Positions 17,705-27,912 of a stretch of 52,795 bases of DNA are shown in pieces; within the stretch, counting starts at the first letter, position 1; every line of letters starts with the position of its first letter. Origin of the DNA: Alkalinema sp. CACIAM 70d. Its GTDB lineage: Bacteria; Cyanobacteriota; Cyanobacteriia; Leptolyngbyales; Leptolyngbyaceae. The stretch lies in contig MUGG01000068.1 of the NCBI GenBank assembly GCA_002148405.1, forward strand, positions 1-52,795, read 5' to 3'. The notes under the pieces were generated by a model. That model saw only the letters and a program-made list of their open reading frames with translations. It was not told where the DNA came from and ran no database searches. The position numbers were made by a program, and so were the translations under genes.

Positions 17705-18438
17705 GCTGCTACAGCCAACGGAACGGCATCTTCAAACAAAAATTCGTACAAAAAGCGCTCAGACCATTCGTGGCCAAAATAGCTACTAAATAAACCAGAA
17801 GCCGGATCGCGATCGGCACTGTACTGATCGTAGTCCTTTTGCGCCTTCACCACCCGTTGCACCGATTCCAAATACACCGATGGAACCGCCTGATCCAACA
17901 GCTTCCAGTAGAGGCTTAAATAATCCTTAAATGCCTCAAACACTCGTGTTGCAACAGTTTCCGGATTCGTCTTAGCAAACAGCAGATACTTTGAGAAGTA
18001 CTGATTTGCATCGTAGAACTTCATTTCCAAATCCTGTTCCAGATCCGGATAGCGATCGTGTAAAAGTTGTAACGGACGGATGTAGCGATCGAGATAGACT
18101 TCATCCTGAAAGAGCGGCTGAAAATCCATCACAATCAGATTTTTCACCTGACCAAAAGAGAGAAAATCTACCCCAAGAAGCGGCAATTCGTAATGATGGC
18201 TAGGATAGATTACACAATTAAAAATCTGAGCACTTGCCCCAGCATCAATATAGGTATAGCGAATCTTCCGCAGTTCCGAGCATTCATAGCACCAGCTTTG
18301 AATCGTCGCTGGATTTTTGCCACGTTGACTCACGTTGTACTCTAAACCAGAAGGAATGGGGCGCTGCTTAAGATCAAACCGTTGAAATAGCTCCTGTTCT
18401 AAATGCTCGACAAACGGCTTATACATAGAACCCAGCAT
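17701..18438 (-). CDS. pebA: 15,16-dihydrobiliverdin:ferredoxin oxidoreductase PebA
   Basis: Start chosen at the ATG for [15 protein letters not shown], nine bases after GGGGAG; 245 residues. PebA-type motifs are present: [63 protein letters not shown] and [19 protein letters not shown]. PebA performs the first two-electron reduction of biliverdin IXalpha at the C15 methine bridge. It heads the leftward pebAB operon. Its upstream gap (18439-18591) lies next to a bilin-lyase gene oriented the same way. Confidence 0.92.
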   Translation of the reverse strand: MLGSMYKPFVEHLEQELFQRFDLKQRPIPSGLEYNVSQRGKNPATIQSWCYECSELRKIRYTYIDAGASAQIFNCVIYPSHHYELPLLGVDFLSFGQVKNLIVMDFQPLFQDEVYLDRYIRPLQLLHDRYPDLEQDLEMKFYDANQYFSKYLLFAKTNPETVATRVFEAFKDYLSLYWKLLDQAVPSVYLESVQRVVKAQKDYDQYSADRDPASGLFSSYFGHEWSERFLYEFLFEDAVPLAVAA

Positions 18439-18591
18439 CTCGTAAACTCCCCTGAGAATAGAGGAGTCCCTCTTGCAAAATCCTCGATATGCACAACAAA
18501 GCAATAATCTGTAACGATTATTTTAATCAACACTATCTGTGCTATAGGCGATGATGCTATCGCTGACAGGGTTTTGAGGAGACTGCCATTA

Positions 18592-19179
18592 CTATAGAGA
18601 TGTGTGTGAGGGATGCTGCGCAATGAGTTCCTGCAACTGGCTAGTAGCCACACATCGCCGTTCTGAGCAATAGGCCATCAGGTTAATCCCACCCATCATC
18701 CGAACCGTACTGACCCGTACCCGAAAATCATCCGTAATAAACCAGCACCGCTCTTGGCCCTGATTATTTTCATACTCAGTTTCGATCGTCAACAGCCCAT
18801 CCTGCCCAAACCAATATCGGCTAATCACCGGAATTTTTTCCACATATCCTTCATTGCGTAAAATTCGCCCCGATCGGCCCGTCGCATCGTCGGGAATATC
18901 AACCAAAATCGCAGCATAGTTGGGATTCGGAGCCTCATTATCCAGATTTTGCTGCCAGGCAAAACTAGCTCCCCCCATCGCAAAACTGGGATCAATCCCC
19001 TGAGCCAAACAAATTTTGTGAACCCGAGAATCACTCGCATCCAGCACCTGAATATGCAAATTCGATTCCCCCGATTCATCCGCCCCACGATCGAAGTGAT
19101 GCACCGCACGATTCGTAAACCACATCCCTTCACTCTTTCGGAAAAACGCCATCAACGTCATCGGAGGTATAAAACTCAT
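18592..19179 (-). CDS. CpcS/CpeS-family bilin lyase (CpeU/CpcU-like)
   Basis: A 195-residue lipocalin-like lyase of the S/U clan: FFRKSEGMWFTNRAVHHFD at the start, SNLHIQVLDA, GASFAWQQN, GRSGRILRNEGYVEKIPVISRYWF, the strand LTIETEYENNQGQERCWFITDDFRVRVSTV. The ...W...R..HH opening and the EKIPV..RY core are hallmarks of the family. Such enzymes attach bilins to the Cys-80/82 site of phycobiliprotein subunits. The second family member at 21027 is the closer match to CpeS, so this one may be CpeU or a partner subunit. Which cysteine it serves cannot be told from sequence alone. Confidence 0.8.
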   Translation of the reverse strand: MSFIPPMTLMAFFRKSEGMWFTNRAVHHFDRGADESGESNLHIQVLDASDSRVHKICLAQGIDPSFAMGGASFAWQQNLDNEAPNPNYAAILVDIPDDATGRSGRILRNEGYVEKIPVISRYWFGQDGLLTIETEYENNQGQERCWFITDDFRVRVSTVRMMGGINLMAYCSERRCVATSQLQELIAQHPSHTSL

Positions 19180-19318
19180 CGATTAAACATCCTTGTCAAA
19201 TTTCACGTATTTAGATTTTCTCATCCAGCTTATTCGAAACCCAATCGCACCGTAAAATAACAAAAAAGAATTCCTCCATCAACACAATCATCCCCACAGC
19301 ATCCCCACGATCAGCACC

Positions 19319-20116
19319 ATGGTTTTATTAACACCCTCTTCAGACATTTGGAACCAACTCCGATCGGGGGAATCCTGCGATCGCCAAGATTTTTCATACC
19401 TTAACCTAGCGGAAAAAGACTTCGCTAACCAGAACTGGAGCGGCATCCGCATGCTAGGTAGCAATCTATGTCACACCCATTTACAAGCCGCTAATCTTCA
19501 AGGAGCCGACCTGCGCGGCAGCAACTTTTCAGCCGCCAACTTACAAAACGCCAATCTCCAGAACGCCTGCCTCAGCCGAGCCGATCTCCGGGATACCGAT
19601 CTACGAGAAGCCAATTTAGCCGGAGCCAACTTAAAAGGAGCACGCTATAGCGCCAACACCCAATGGCCCGAAGGCTTTGCCTACAAAACCAGCGGCGCGA
19701 TCGGCCCCCACGCCCAACTCAACGGAGCCTTTCTCAACACCGCCAACCTACGCGGCCTCGATCTGAGCCACGTCAACTTCCTAGGCGCATACTTAAGCGG
19801 CACCGACTTCACCGGAGCCAACTTACACAACGCCCGACTCAGTGGAGCCGACCTCCGCCGTGCCTTCTTGACCGGAGCCTACCTGCGCGGCGCACGACTC
19901 AATGGAGCCGACCTCCAAGACTGTGACTGTCGAGGAGCCGACCTCGGCGAAGTCAAACTCGAAAACCTGCAAAGCATCGCCGGGGCAGACTTTTCCAAAG
20001 TGCAAAACCTATCGGAGCAAGCCCGATCTCAATTACTCAGCCGCCCCAGTCGCGAACTGGATGTGTGGAACGCCTACACCCGCACCACCACCCGCAACAG
20101 CCTCGTTCTGCCCTAG
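19319..20116 (+). CDS. pentapeptide-repeat protein inside the phycoerythrin cluster
   Basis: A 265-residue protein. Residues about 15-225 consist mostly of A(D/N)LXX units: HLQAANLQGADLRGSNFSAA and so on, broken near 112-135 by a loop (NTQWPEGFAYKTSGAIG). The N-terminal LRSGESCDRQDFSYLNLAE and the C-terminal SKVQNLSEQARSQLLSR are non-repeat caps. No catalytic motif is present. It lies divergent from the lyase gene upstream and converges on the HEAT-repeat gene, so it sits within the pigment genes. A regulatory or assembly role is possible but unproven. Confidence 0.8.
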   Translation: MVLLTPSSDIWNQLRSGESCDRQDFSYLNLAEKDFANQNWSGIRMLGSNLCHTHLQAANLQGADLRGSNFSAANLQNANLQNACLSRADLRDTDLREANLAGANLKGARYSANTQWPEGFAYKTSGAIGPHAQLNGAFLNTANLRGLDLSHVNFLGAYLSGTDFTGANLHNARLSGADLRRAFLTGAYLRGARLNGADLQDCDCRGADLGEVKLENLQSIAGADFSKVQNLSEQARSQLLSRPSRELDVWNAYTRTTTRNSLVLP

Positions 20117-20127
20117 GAACGATCGCG

Positions 20128-20817
20128 TTAGTCCACCCCTTCTGCCCCAGGCACAGACACTTCTAGCAACTCCTCCAGAGCCGCTGCCACCACCCGATAA
20201 TCTGGATCTTGGCGTAACTCGATGAGAGTCCTTTTCGCTTGGCAGTCATCAAAGCGTTTCAACGCATAGGCCACCCGTTGCCTGGTGCGAACATCCTGAG
20301 ATCGATACAGCTCCAGCAACTGCTCCAGAGCCTCAGAGCGCTTAGATGTTTGGGCTAACAGCCCCAAACCATCGATCGACGACTCATAGACCGTCGCATC
20401 CTGCCCCGCCAAGCCCTGGAGACACACTTCATAAAAATCCTCTGGACAATCCAACTCCGCGATCGCCGCCAAAATACTGCGCCGAACCAACCAGTGATCA
20501 TCCTGGACAAACGCCTGCACCAAATGGGACACCGCCACCCGGCCAAACAGCGATAACGAATTCGCCGCCTCCGCCCGCACACTCGGCGTATCATCCAGCT
20601 TCATCATTTGCAACAGCGCCGCAAACGATTCCGCCGTATTTTTTTGGCCCAGGCCCATCGCCACAAACGTGCGCACCAGAAATTCTCGATCCTCCACCGA
20701 TCGCAGCAAAATCGGCACCGCCACCTCAGAGGCATAGGTTTTGAGGGCAGAAATTGCCTTGAGGCGATATTGAAAATCTTCTTGTTGCAAAGCAGTTTGA
20801 ATTTCATCAATGTTCAT
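20128..20817 (-). CDS. HEAT-repeat protein (E/F-lyase-like family)
   Basis: A 229-residue all-helical protein built of HEAT/PBS-lyase repeats from residue 1 to about 210 (FQYRLKAISALKTYASEVAV, PSVRAEAANSLSLFG, DVRTRQRVAYALKRFDD, DPDYRVVAAALEELL). The fold is shared by CpcE/F, CpeY/Z/F and NblB. It carries nothing that ties it to one of the named lyases. Possible roles are bilin handling, a chaperone-like partner for the neighbouring lyases, or NblB-like turnover. It ends 12 bp from the convergent pentapeptide gene. Confidence 0.7.
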   Translation of the reverse strand: MNIDEIQTALQQEDFQYRLKAISALKTYASEVAVPILLRSVEDREFLVRTFVAMGLGQKNTAESFAALLQMMKLDDTPSVRAEAANSLSLFGRVAVSHLVQAFVQDDHWLVRRSILAAIAELDCPEDFYEVCLQGLAGQDATVYESSIDGLGLLAQTSKRSEALEQLLELYRSQDVRTRQRVAYALKRFDDCQAKRTLIELRQDPDYRVVAAALEELLEVSVPGAEGVD

Positions 20818-21026
20818 AGAAAAACTCAGTTCATAGAAAAACTCAAAAACTTCAAATCTTAAATTTCAGTAAAATTCAGTTCTAAGATGTCGTTTTGTAA
20901 ATCGCGTCTCTACCGCCAGTAATTTGGGGGACGATCGTTTGGTATCTTAATTCCAGCTACATTATTCCAGCCCCATTGCCTCACACCTACAGAATTTCTA
21001 AACTCTCTTTGCAAGACACGATTTAA

Positions 21027-21563
21027 ATGGACATTACCCAGTTTGTCGAGCAATCCATTGGTCGTTGGAAATCCCAACGGAGTGCTCATCATTTGATTTT
21101 TGCTCATTTTGAGGCAGTGCGATCGGAAATTTCGATTGAAAAATTAGCCGTTGATGATCCAGCAGTCATTGGCTTATGTAAAGCCTACAACGTTGACCCA
21201 GCCCAGATTGCCCAACCCTTTCGCATGAGTTGGCAAGGCGAATCCGACTGGGATGAAGACGGAGATCCCCTAGAAGGCAGCACCGTTCTCATCCCCGTGC
21301 CCGACCCCGATCGAAGCAACCATGGACAACTCCTGCGAGAACAGGGTTACGCAGAAACTATTCCCGCCGTAGGTCACTATCACCTGACCGAAGACGGCAC
21401 CTTTGTCTTGTTAACTGAATACGATCGCGCCGCCGCCGAAGAAAAAATTTGGTTTGCCAATCCTAACGTCCGTTGTCGCGTCTCCTTTATTAAAACCAGT
21501 GATGGCTCCGGCATTGTTACCGCCTCCTTTTCCTCCGAAATTCGAGACCTATCAGCCCCTTAG
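21027..21563 (+). CDS. cpeS: phycoerythrobilin lyase CpeS
   Basis: A 178-residue CpcS/CpeS-family protein: IGRWKSQRSAHHLIFAHFE, VRSEISIEKL, FRMSWQGESDWDED, STVLIPVPDPDRSNHGQLLREQGYAE, the strand FVLLTEYDRAAAEEKIWFANPNVRCRVS. The W..QR..HH..F opening and the R..Q.YAETIPA core are diagnostic. CpeS attaches phycoerythrobilin to Cys-80 of CpeB (and equivalent sites). It is followed after three bases by cpeT, so the two form an operon. Confidence 0.85.
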   Translation: MDITQFVEQSIGRWKSQRSAHHLIFAHFEAVRSEISIEKLAVDDPAVIGLCKAYNVDPAQIAQPFRMSWQGESDWDEDGDPLEGSTVLIPVPDPDRSNHGQLLREQGYAETIPAVGHYHLTEDGTFVLLTEYDRAAAEEKIWFANPNVRCRVSFIKTSDGSGIVTASFSSEIRDLSAP

Positions 21564-21566
21564 TCT

Positions 21567-22157
21567 ATGCAGGATTTAATCACCCTATCGCAGTGGATGG
21601 CAGGAGATTTCAGCAACCAAAAACAGGCCGCAGAAAATCCAGTGCAATTTGCCCACATTCATATCTTTTTTCGGCCCCTCCCCTTCGACTTTTTTTCAGG
21701 CATTGGATTCTATTCCGAACAAGTTTACGACCACGACCTCTGGACCCCCTATCGTCAAGGCGTCCATCGAGTCATCCCCCAAGGCGATCAGATTTACATT
21801 GAAAACTACGGCCTCAAGGATTCCATTCGCTATGCAGGGGCCGCCCGCGAATTATCTATCCTGCACACCATCACCCCCGACTGCTTAGAGCGGCGCTACC
21901 ACTGTTCCATGGTCTTTCGGCGCGACGGCGATCGGTTTCTGGGGCAAGTCGAACCCGGCAACCGCTGTTTAATTGAACGCACCGGCTGTCAGACCTATCT
22001 GGTCAGCGAAGTCGAAGTCACTGCCACCACCTGGGCCAGCCTCGATCGGGGCTTAGATGTCAACACCCATCAACAGGTGTGGGGATCAGAATCCGGGCCA
22101 CTACGCTTTGAAAAAAAACAATGCTTTGCCCATGAATTAGGAGATCCATTTGCTTGA
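21567..22157 (+). CDS. cpeT: phycoerythrobilin lyase CpeT
   Basis: A 196-residue member of the CpcT/CpeT chromophore lyase family: LSQWMAGDFSNQKQA at the start, IHIFFRPLPFDFFSGIGFYSEQ, YRQGVHRVI, YRHAI-type position (SIRYAGAARE) and PGNRCLIERTGCQTYLVSEV. The T-type lyases attach a bilin to the third site, Cys-165 (Cys-153 in phycocyanin) of the beta subunit. CpeB here has Cys165. It follows cpeS directly with no room for a separate promoter. Confidence 0.88.
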   Translation: MQDLITLSQWMAGDFSNQKQAAENPVQFAHIHIFFRPLPFDFFSGIGFYSEQVYDHDLWTPYRQGVHRVIPQGDQIYIENYGLKDSIRYAGAARELSILHTITPDCLERRYHCSMVFRRDGDRFLGQVEPGNRCLIERTGCQTYLVSEVEVTATTWASLDRGLDVNTHQQVWGSESGPLRFEKKQCFAHELGDPFA

Positions 22158-22390
22158 CCCATTTTCCTAACCCATTTGATGCAAGATTTCACCGCTTCGA
22201 TCGCCGCAGGCTAGCCAAGGGACACCAGAATCTGAGAAGATCTAAACAGACAATCTCTTCAAGCTGCGGTGAATGACCCATTGGCAAAAGAAGACTCTTG
22301 GTAGCCGCAGTAGCCGCGATCTAGACCCCGTTTTAGAAGAGAACCCCTGTCTTTGAAAAATTTTAAAAACATTAACGGAAATCCTGGACA

Positions 22391-22621
22391 ATGACTCAAG
22401 CATCAGAAAACCCCACCCTACAAGCCACCGCCGAAGAACTTTCAGAAGTCATTACCGAATTAGAACAATATCGGGAACGGTTATTAAACGACACGATCGA
22501 AACCGCCAAACGAGCCAAATTGATGAAAGCCGCCGTCATGGCCCAATTAGAGCCGGAATTGGCCCACATCGATGCCACCCTGGCCCAACTCCGCCAACAA
22601 CAAGCCAACCTCACCGCCTAG
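22391..22621 (+). CDS. small helical protein of the phycoerythrin cluster
   Basis: A 76-residue, almost fully helical protein, rich in Glu, Ala and Leu. Heptad-like spacing occurs (ELEQYRERLLNDTIETAKRA, and the C-terminal IDATLAQLRQQQANL), predicting a coiled coil. No domain name comes to mind. It sits between cpeT and cpeF in the same direction, 47 bp ahead of cpeF, so it is probably co-expressed with cpeF. It may be a lyase accessory, by position only. Confidence 0.6.
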   Translation: MTQASENPTLQATAEELSEVITELEQYRERLLNDTIETAKRAKLMKAAVMAQLEPELAHIDATLAQLRQQQANLTA

Positions 22622-22667
22622 GGTGCACCGATCCTGACTCGCCCCAACCTATCGCCTTAGCTCAGCC

Positions 22668-23588
22668 ATGACCCAGACCATTCCCGTCATCGATCCAGCA
22701 GAAAGCGATGCACTGCTGCACGTCGTTCGGCAACAAATCACCCTCGAAACCTTCGATACCACCGATCGCGACATGTTAAAACGCATGGTGGAATGCCTGG
22801 GAGACACCAGGGGCGTCGTGCGGCTCGGGTTTGCAGAAAGTTTAGGCGAAATTGGCGAACCAGCCACTCCCTTTTTGATCGAAGCCCTGGCCCATCACAG
22901 CAACGTCGTCGTGCGCCGTGCCGCCGCCAAAACCCTAACGATTATTGCCGATCCCACTTCCATTCCCCCCTTGGTGCAGGCCCTCCTCCACGACGATGAC
23001 ACCGTCGTTAAAGGATCATCCGTCGGAGCCTTAGCCCGCATGGGAGAAGCCGCCGTCCCGGTCTTGCTAGACATTCTGGCCTCACCCGATCTGCCAGAAA
23101 GCACCAAAGGTCATGCGGCTTGGGCACTGGCTTTTATTGGCGCAGAGGCCAAGGAATTGCTGTATCGCCACATTGATTCAGAGTCTGTCGATATTCGCTA
23201 TGCCATTGTCGGCGCGATCGCCAAAGTCGCCCAGGAGCAGCCCCAGGAAGATAAAGCCTTTCAGGTCTTGCTGGCCGCGTTGGAGGACGAGTCAGAAATT
23301 GTGCGTTCCGAAGCCGCCTCCGCCCTCGGCAATCTCAGCTACCCACCCGCCATCCCGCCGCTGGTTGACCTCCTGCACCATGCATCCTGGGAAAGCCGCA
23401 AATCCGCCGCTCTGGCCCTTATGAAAATTGGCATGGGGGTTCATACCACCGCCGATCGCCACCAGGCCCTAGAGCCCCTAGAAGCCGCCCTACCCGAGGA
23501 AACCGAAGCAGCCGTGCAAACCGTACTGAAACTTGCCATCTCGCAAATTGCCAACCGGATGCAGCAGCCGGAAGACGACTGGGATTGA
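22668..23588 (+). CDS. cpeF: bilin lyase CpeF (MpeV-type HEAT-repeat lyase)
   Basis: A 306-residue E/F-clan lyase made of HEAT repeats (VVRLGFAESLGEIGEPATPF, VVVRRAAAKTLTIIAD, TVVKGSSVGALARMGEAAVPV, STKGHAAWALAFIGAEAKEL, IVRSEAASALGNLSYPPAIP). The length and the start with a VVRQQITLETFD segment match CpeF/MpeV. In Fremyella CpeF joins phycoerythrobilin by two thioether bonds to Cys-48 and Cys-59 of CpeB; both cysteines are present in CpeB here. CpeF is the best fit, but assignment within this repeat family is less certain than for cpeY and cpeZ. Confidence 0.75.
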   Translation: MTQTIPVIDPAESDALLHVVRQQITLETFDTTDRDMLKRMVECLGDTRGVVRLGFAESLGEIGEPATPFLIEALAHHSNVVVRRAAAKTLTIIADPTSIPPLVQALLHDDDTVVKGSSVGALARMGEAAVPVLLDILASPDLPESTKGHAAWALAFIGAEAKELLYRHIDSESVDIRYAIVGAIAKVAQEQPQEDKAFQVLLAALEDESEIVRSEAASALGNLSYPPAIPPLVDLLHHASWESRKSAALALMKIGMGVHTTADRHQALEPLEAALPEETEAAVQTVLKLAISQIANRMQQPEDDWD

Positions 23589-23705
23589 GGTGTTTTGTGG
23601 GGAGCCGACGATTTCCCCCGCCCCACCTTAAAAAGAAGTATGGCGCTAGCCAGCAAGCTGAGGATCGTGATATCAAATTGATTCGTGGATGCGATAGATT
23701 CGATC

Positions 23706-23785
23706 CCTCCTAGCCCCCCTTAATAAGGTGGGAATTCAGCCAAATTCTTTCAAAGTCCCCCTTAATAAGGGGGATTTGGGGGGAT
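23706..23785. repeat. cyanobacterial CCCCCTTAATAAGGGGG-type dispersed repeat
   Basis: Two adjacent copies of a motif common in cyanobacterial genomes: CCCCCCTTAATAAGGTGGG near 23713-23731 and a perfect palindrome CCCCCTTAATAAGGGGG at 23756-23772, followed by ATTTGGGGGGATC. It lies between the convergent cpeF and cpeZ genes. The hairpin could serve both as transcription terminator and as a small mobile (MITE-like) insertion. Confidence 0.65.
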
Positions 23786-23818
23786 CGCTATGGGTTGCAA
23801 TTACAAGTTGATGGGGTA

Positions 23819-24433
23819 TTAACCATCCGATCTCTTATATTTGCGGACTAAATCCAACCGCGCCAGAGAACTCGTCGCCGATTCCCGCACATAGGTATCC
23901 ACCGCTTCATCCTGGGCAAACTGCGTCAGAATGTCCTCCCCACGGGCATCATCGATCGACGCCAACGCATTGACGATCGCCACCTGAACCGCAATATTGT
24001 CCGTCGTTTTCAGAGCATGCACCAAAATATCAAACGCTGGCACCCCAATTTCACCCAACGCCATCACCGCAGCAATGTGAACCACCGGATTCGCATCCCC
24101 GATCGCGATTTTGAGGCCCTGCAAACCCCGTTCAGGGAACGGTTCATCCGGATAATTGACTGCGACCTGGGCCAACGCCTTCGCACAACTGCCCCGCACC
24201 GTCACATTCGGACTATTTAGCAACCCATCCACCAACAAGGGCACCGCATCCACCCCAATCACCCCCAGCGTCTTCACCGCCGCCCGACGATAGACCACAT
24301 CCTCCTCATCCAAAACCGCCATCAACTCCGCGATCGTCGTTTCATTGCGCGTTTCCGCAATTTCCACCATCGCCCGATTCCGCAAATGAGGATTCGGGTG
24401 CTTCAGTTGTTCAAATAACGCATTAGCAGCCAT
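23819..24433 (-). CDS. cpeZ: bilin lyase subunit/chaperone CpeZ
   Basis: A 204-residue HEAT-repeat protein (LRNRAMVEIAETRNETTI, YRRAAVKTLGVIGVDAVPLL, TVRGSCAKALAQVAVNYPDE, VVHIAAVMALGEIGVPAFDI), the length of CpeZ. It lies 68 bp downstream of cpeY in the same direction. CpeZ assists CpeY in attaching phycoerythrobilin to Cys-82 of CpeA and acts chaperone-like on phycoerythrin subunits. The VR(G)SCAKALAQVAVNYP segment is characteristic. Intact. Confidence 0.88.
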   Translation of the reverse strand: MAANALFEQLKHPNPHLRNRAMVEIAETRNETTIAELMAVLDEEDVVYRRAAVKTLGVIGVDAVPLLVDGLLNSPNVTVRGSCAKALAQVAVNYPDEPFPERGLQGLKIAIGDANPVVHIAAVMALGEIGVPAFDILVHALKTTDNIAVQVAIVNALASIDDARGEDILTQFAQDEAVDTYVRESATSSLARLDLVRKYKRSDG

Positions 24434-24501
24434 AACGTTCTCTCGAAGGATTATCAGGTTGGAAGCAGGATGATCAGGTTAGAGACTGAGATCTGAGATC
24501 G

Positions 24502-25812
24502 CTACACCAGCGCCACCACCGCCGGTATACAGGTCGCACGGGCACGCACCATCCAGTCCGCATCATTTGCGGCGAGGCCATGGGCACTGCGATCGCCCAA
24601 TTGTTCCAGCGCCATCAGCACCGCATATTTCAAATCCCAAATCGGTGTCTCTAAACACCCCTTCAGTTCAGGAATCGCACGGGCATCCCCCAATTCCGCC
24701 AACGCCAGCGCCGCCGCCGCCCGCGACTTTTGGAACTGCGGTTCACGGTTATGCAACGCCTGAATTAAGCGGTCATAGACCGACGCATCCTTCAGCCAGC
24801 CCCACAGCTTCACCACATGATAGTGGGCACCATAGTCCGTATAGGCCTCATCTTCATAGGTTTTCCGCAACGCCGCAGGTGCTTCCGCCGCATAATGCTC
24901 CAACAGCGTCTGCGTCGCTAAATAACACCGCCCAAAATCCGTTTCATACAACTCCCGAATCGCAAAATCCAGCGTCGGCAAGCGATCGTAGACATGAACC
25001 AGTTCCAAATCCTGGGGACGATCCCACAGGACTTGATCCAAATAGGGTTGAATCTCCGCAAAACTGAACGGTTGACTGGCCCCAGGTTGCGTACCCACCG
25101 CTTGGCATCCTGCTTCCGCCAGCAGCCGAATCCCCCGCAACCGAAATACCAACGACACCGGACAACGAGCGATCTCCGGAATCGCCCCATAGTGCCGTGC
25201 ATCAATTAAATCCTGAATCGCCAACCGCCGCGTATAGACATTCCCACTTTGCAGAAACGCAACCACCGCAGCCATCGGCCCATAGTCCCCCGTAAAGCGG
25301 CAGACCGTCGCGATCGCAGCACTGGCAACCGTTTCATCCGCCGCCGTCATAAAGGGACGAATCCGATCCAGTGCCGGAACATAGTTCAACTTCGCCAGCG
25401 TATGGATAATGACCCGGTAGAGTTGATTCGGCTTAGCCAACAACTGCGCCATCGCTTCCAAAATCTCGCAGTCATCCGTCCCGATTTCACCGATCGACCA
25501 AACCGCATTTTCAACCGTGTAACAATCAGCATCATCCAGACATTGACGAATGACCGGCAACGCTTGTTTTGCTTTCAGTTTGCCCAGAGTTTCAACCGAC
25601 TTACGACGGACAATACGATTCTCCAACCGATCGTCCGTAGTCTGAATCGCACGCATCAGCGCCGAGATCGATCGATCACTTGGAAAATTCACCAAATGGG
25701 AGGCCGCAATATAGCGAGAATCCTCTTCACTCACCTGATCCGGCGGCGTATCCAACAACGCGATCGCAGCCTCTTCAGACAGATTAAATAAATTTAAAAA
25801 ACGCTTATCCAT
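24502..25812 (-). CDS. cpeY: phycoerythrobilin lyase CpeY
   Basis: Start placed at the ATG encoding MDKRFLNLFNLSEEAAIALL, which is the conserved N-terminus of CpeY; a TTG 45 bp upstream would add non-conserved residues. The 436-residue HEAT-repeat lyase carries DSRYIAASHLVNFPSDRSI, ENRIVRRKSVETLGKLKA and DCYTVENAVWSIGEIGTDDC early on. Further repeats occur after residue 350 (KSRAAAALALAELGDARAIP). CpeY attaches phycoerythrobilin to CpeA Cys-82. It lies downstream of cpeBA, separated by a long hairpin, and precedes cpeZ. Confidence 0.9.
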   Translation of the reverse strand: MDKRFLNLFNLSEEAAIALLDTPPDQVSEEDSRYIAASHLVNFPSDRSISALMRAIQTTDDRLENRIVRRKSVETLGKLKAKQALPVIRQCLDDADCYTVENAVWSIGEIGTDDCEILEAMAQLLAKPNQLYRVIIHTLAKLNYVPALDRIRPFMTAADETVASAAIATVCRFTGDYGPMAAVVAFLQSGNVYTRRLAIQDLIDARHYGAIPEIARCPVSLVFRLRGIRLLAEAGCQAVGTQPGASQPFSFAEIQPYLDQVLWDRPQDLELVHVYDRLPTLDFAIRELYETDFGRCYLATQTLLEHYAAEAPAALRKTYEDEAYTDYGAHYHVVKLWGWLKDASVYDRLIQALHNREPQFQKSRAAAALALAELGDARAIPELKGCLETPIWDLKYAVLMALEQLGDRSAHGLAANDADWMVRARATCIPAVVALV

Positions 25813-25935
25813 AGCAGGCAGAAACCGGAACGCCAGCAAACGATCGAATTGGAGCAACTCGTCCTTAATCTAGATTAATACAACAAACATCGCATTAATC
25901 CAACATTCCATCCATAAAAAATGAAAAGCAAAAAT

Positions 25936-25999
25936 CTTAGTAACTTCTAAGGGAACAGAAAAATCGATTGATTTCCCCATATCCTTAGAAATTACTAAG
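25936..25999 (-). terminator. 17-bp hairpin between cpeBA and cpeYZ
   Basis: CTTAGTAACTTCTAAGG (25936-25952) pairs with CCTTAGAAATTACTAAG (25983-25999) with one mismatch, around a 30-base loop. It lies 83 bp after the cpeA stop and ahead of cpeY. It probably ends or protects the abundant cpeBA message while allowing limited readthrough into the lyase genes. Confidence 0.7.
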
Positions 26000-26081
26000 A
26001 GCTTTACAAAGACTTCGAACAATAAGTTAGAGCTGATTCACAAGTTTCCGCAAATTCTAATCAACTGCAACCCTGACCCGA

Positions 26082-26579
<498 letters not shown>

Positions 26580-26640
26580 TTATTATCTCCAGATTTGACT
26601 TGATTAGATGTAGATTTCAACAAACGAGGTGATTCCGCAC

Positions 26641-26723
26641 ATTGCAATCACTCAACTGCAAAGCCACAACCACTCAATTGCAACACCTAACTTGTACCGT
26701 TCAGATCACAATGAATTGCAATT
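26641..26723 (-). promoter_or_regulatory. repeated CACTCAAYTGCAA words in the cpeB-cpeA spacer
   Basis: CACTCAACTGCAA (26649-26661) recurs as CACTCAATTGCAA (26671-26683), exactly 22 bp apart (two helical turns). A flanking ATTGCAATCA begins at 26641, and the palindrome AATTGCAATT lies at 26714-26723. The spacer is 208 bp and lies within the cpeBA transcript. The words may form RNA stems, govern the cpeB:cpeA ratio, or bind a protein. Confidence 0.45.
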
Positions 26724-26784
26724 GAATGTGACGCAGAACCCCTCTTTTTGGGAAAAATCAAAGAGATTGCGAATCCTTCAGCAA

Positions 26785-27825
<1,041 letters not shown>

Positions 27826-27847
27826 AAAAAGCTAAAATTAGCTTTTT
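27826..27847. repeat. par-associated inverted repeat, copy 1
   Basis: AAAAAGCTAA and TTAGCTTTTT separated by two bases (AA), 66 bp ahead of the parA start codon. The same half-sites recur downstream of parA. A related imperfect copy (AACTAAATTAGTTTTTT) follows at about 27863-27879. Suits a partition-protein operator or centromere. Confidence 0.65.
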
Positions 27848-27912
27848 AACAAAAGTTTCTTTAACTAAATTAGTTTTTTGATAAAGTCTAATTGCCCTCA
27901 ATCTCTTCAGCC

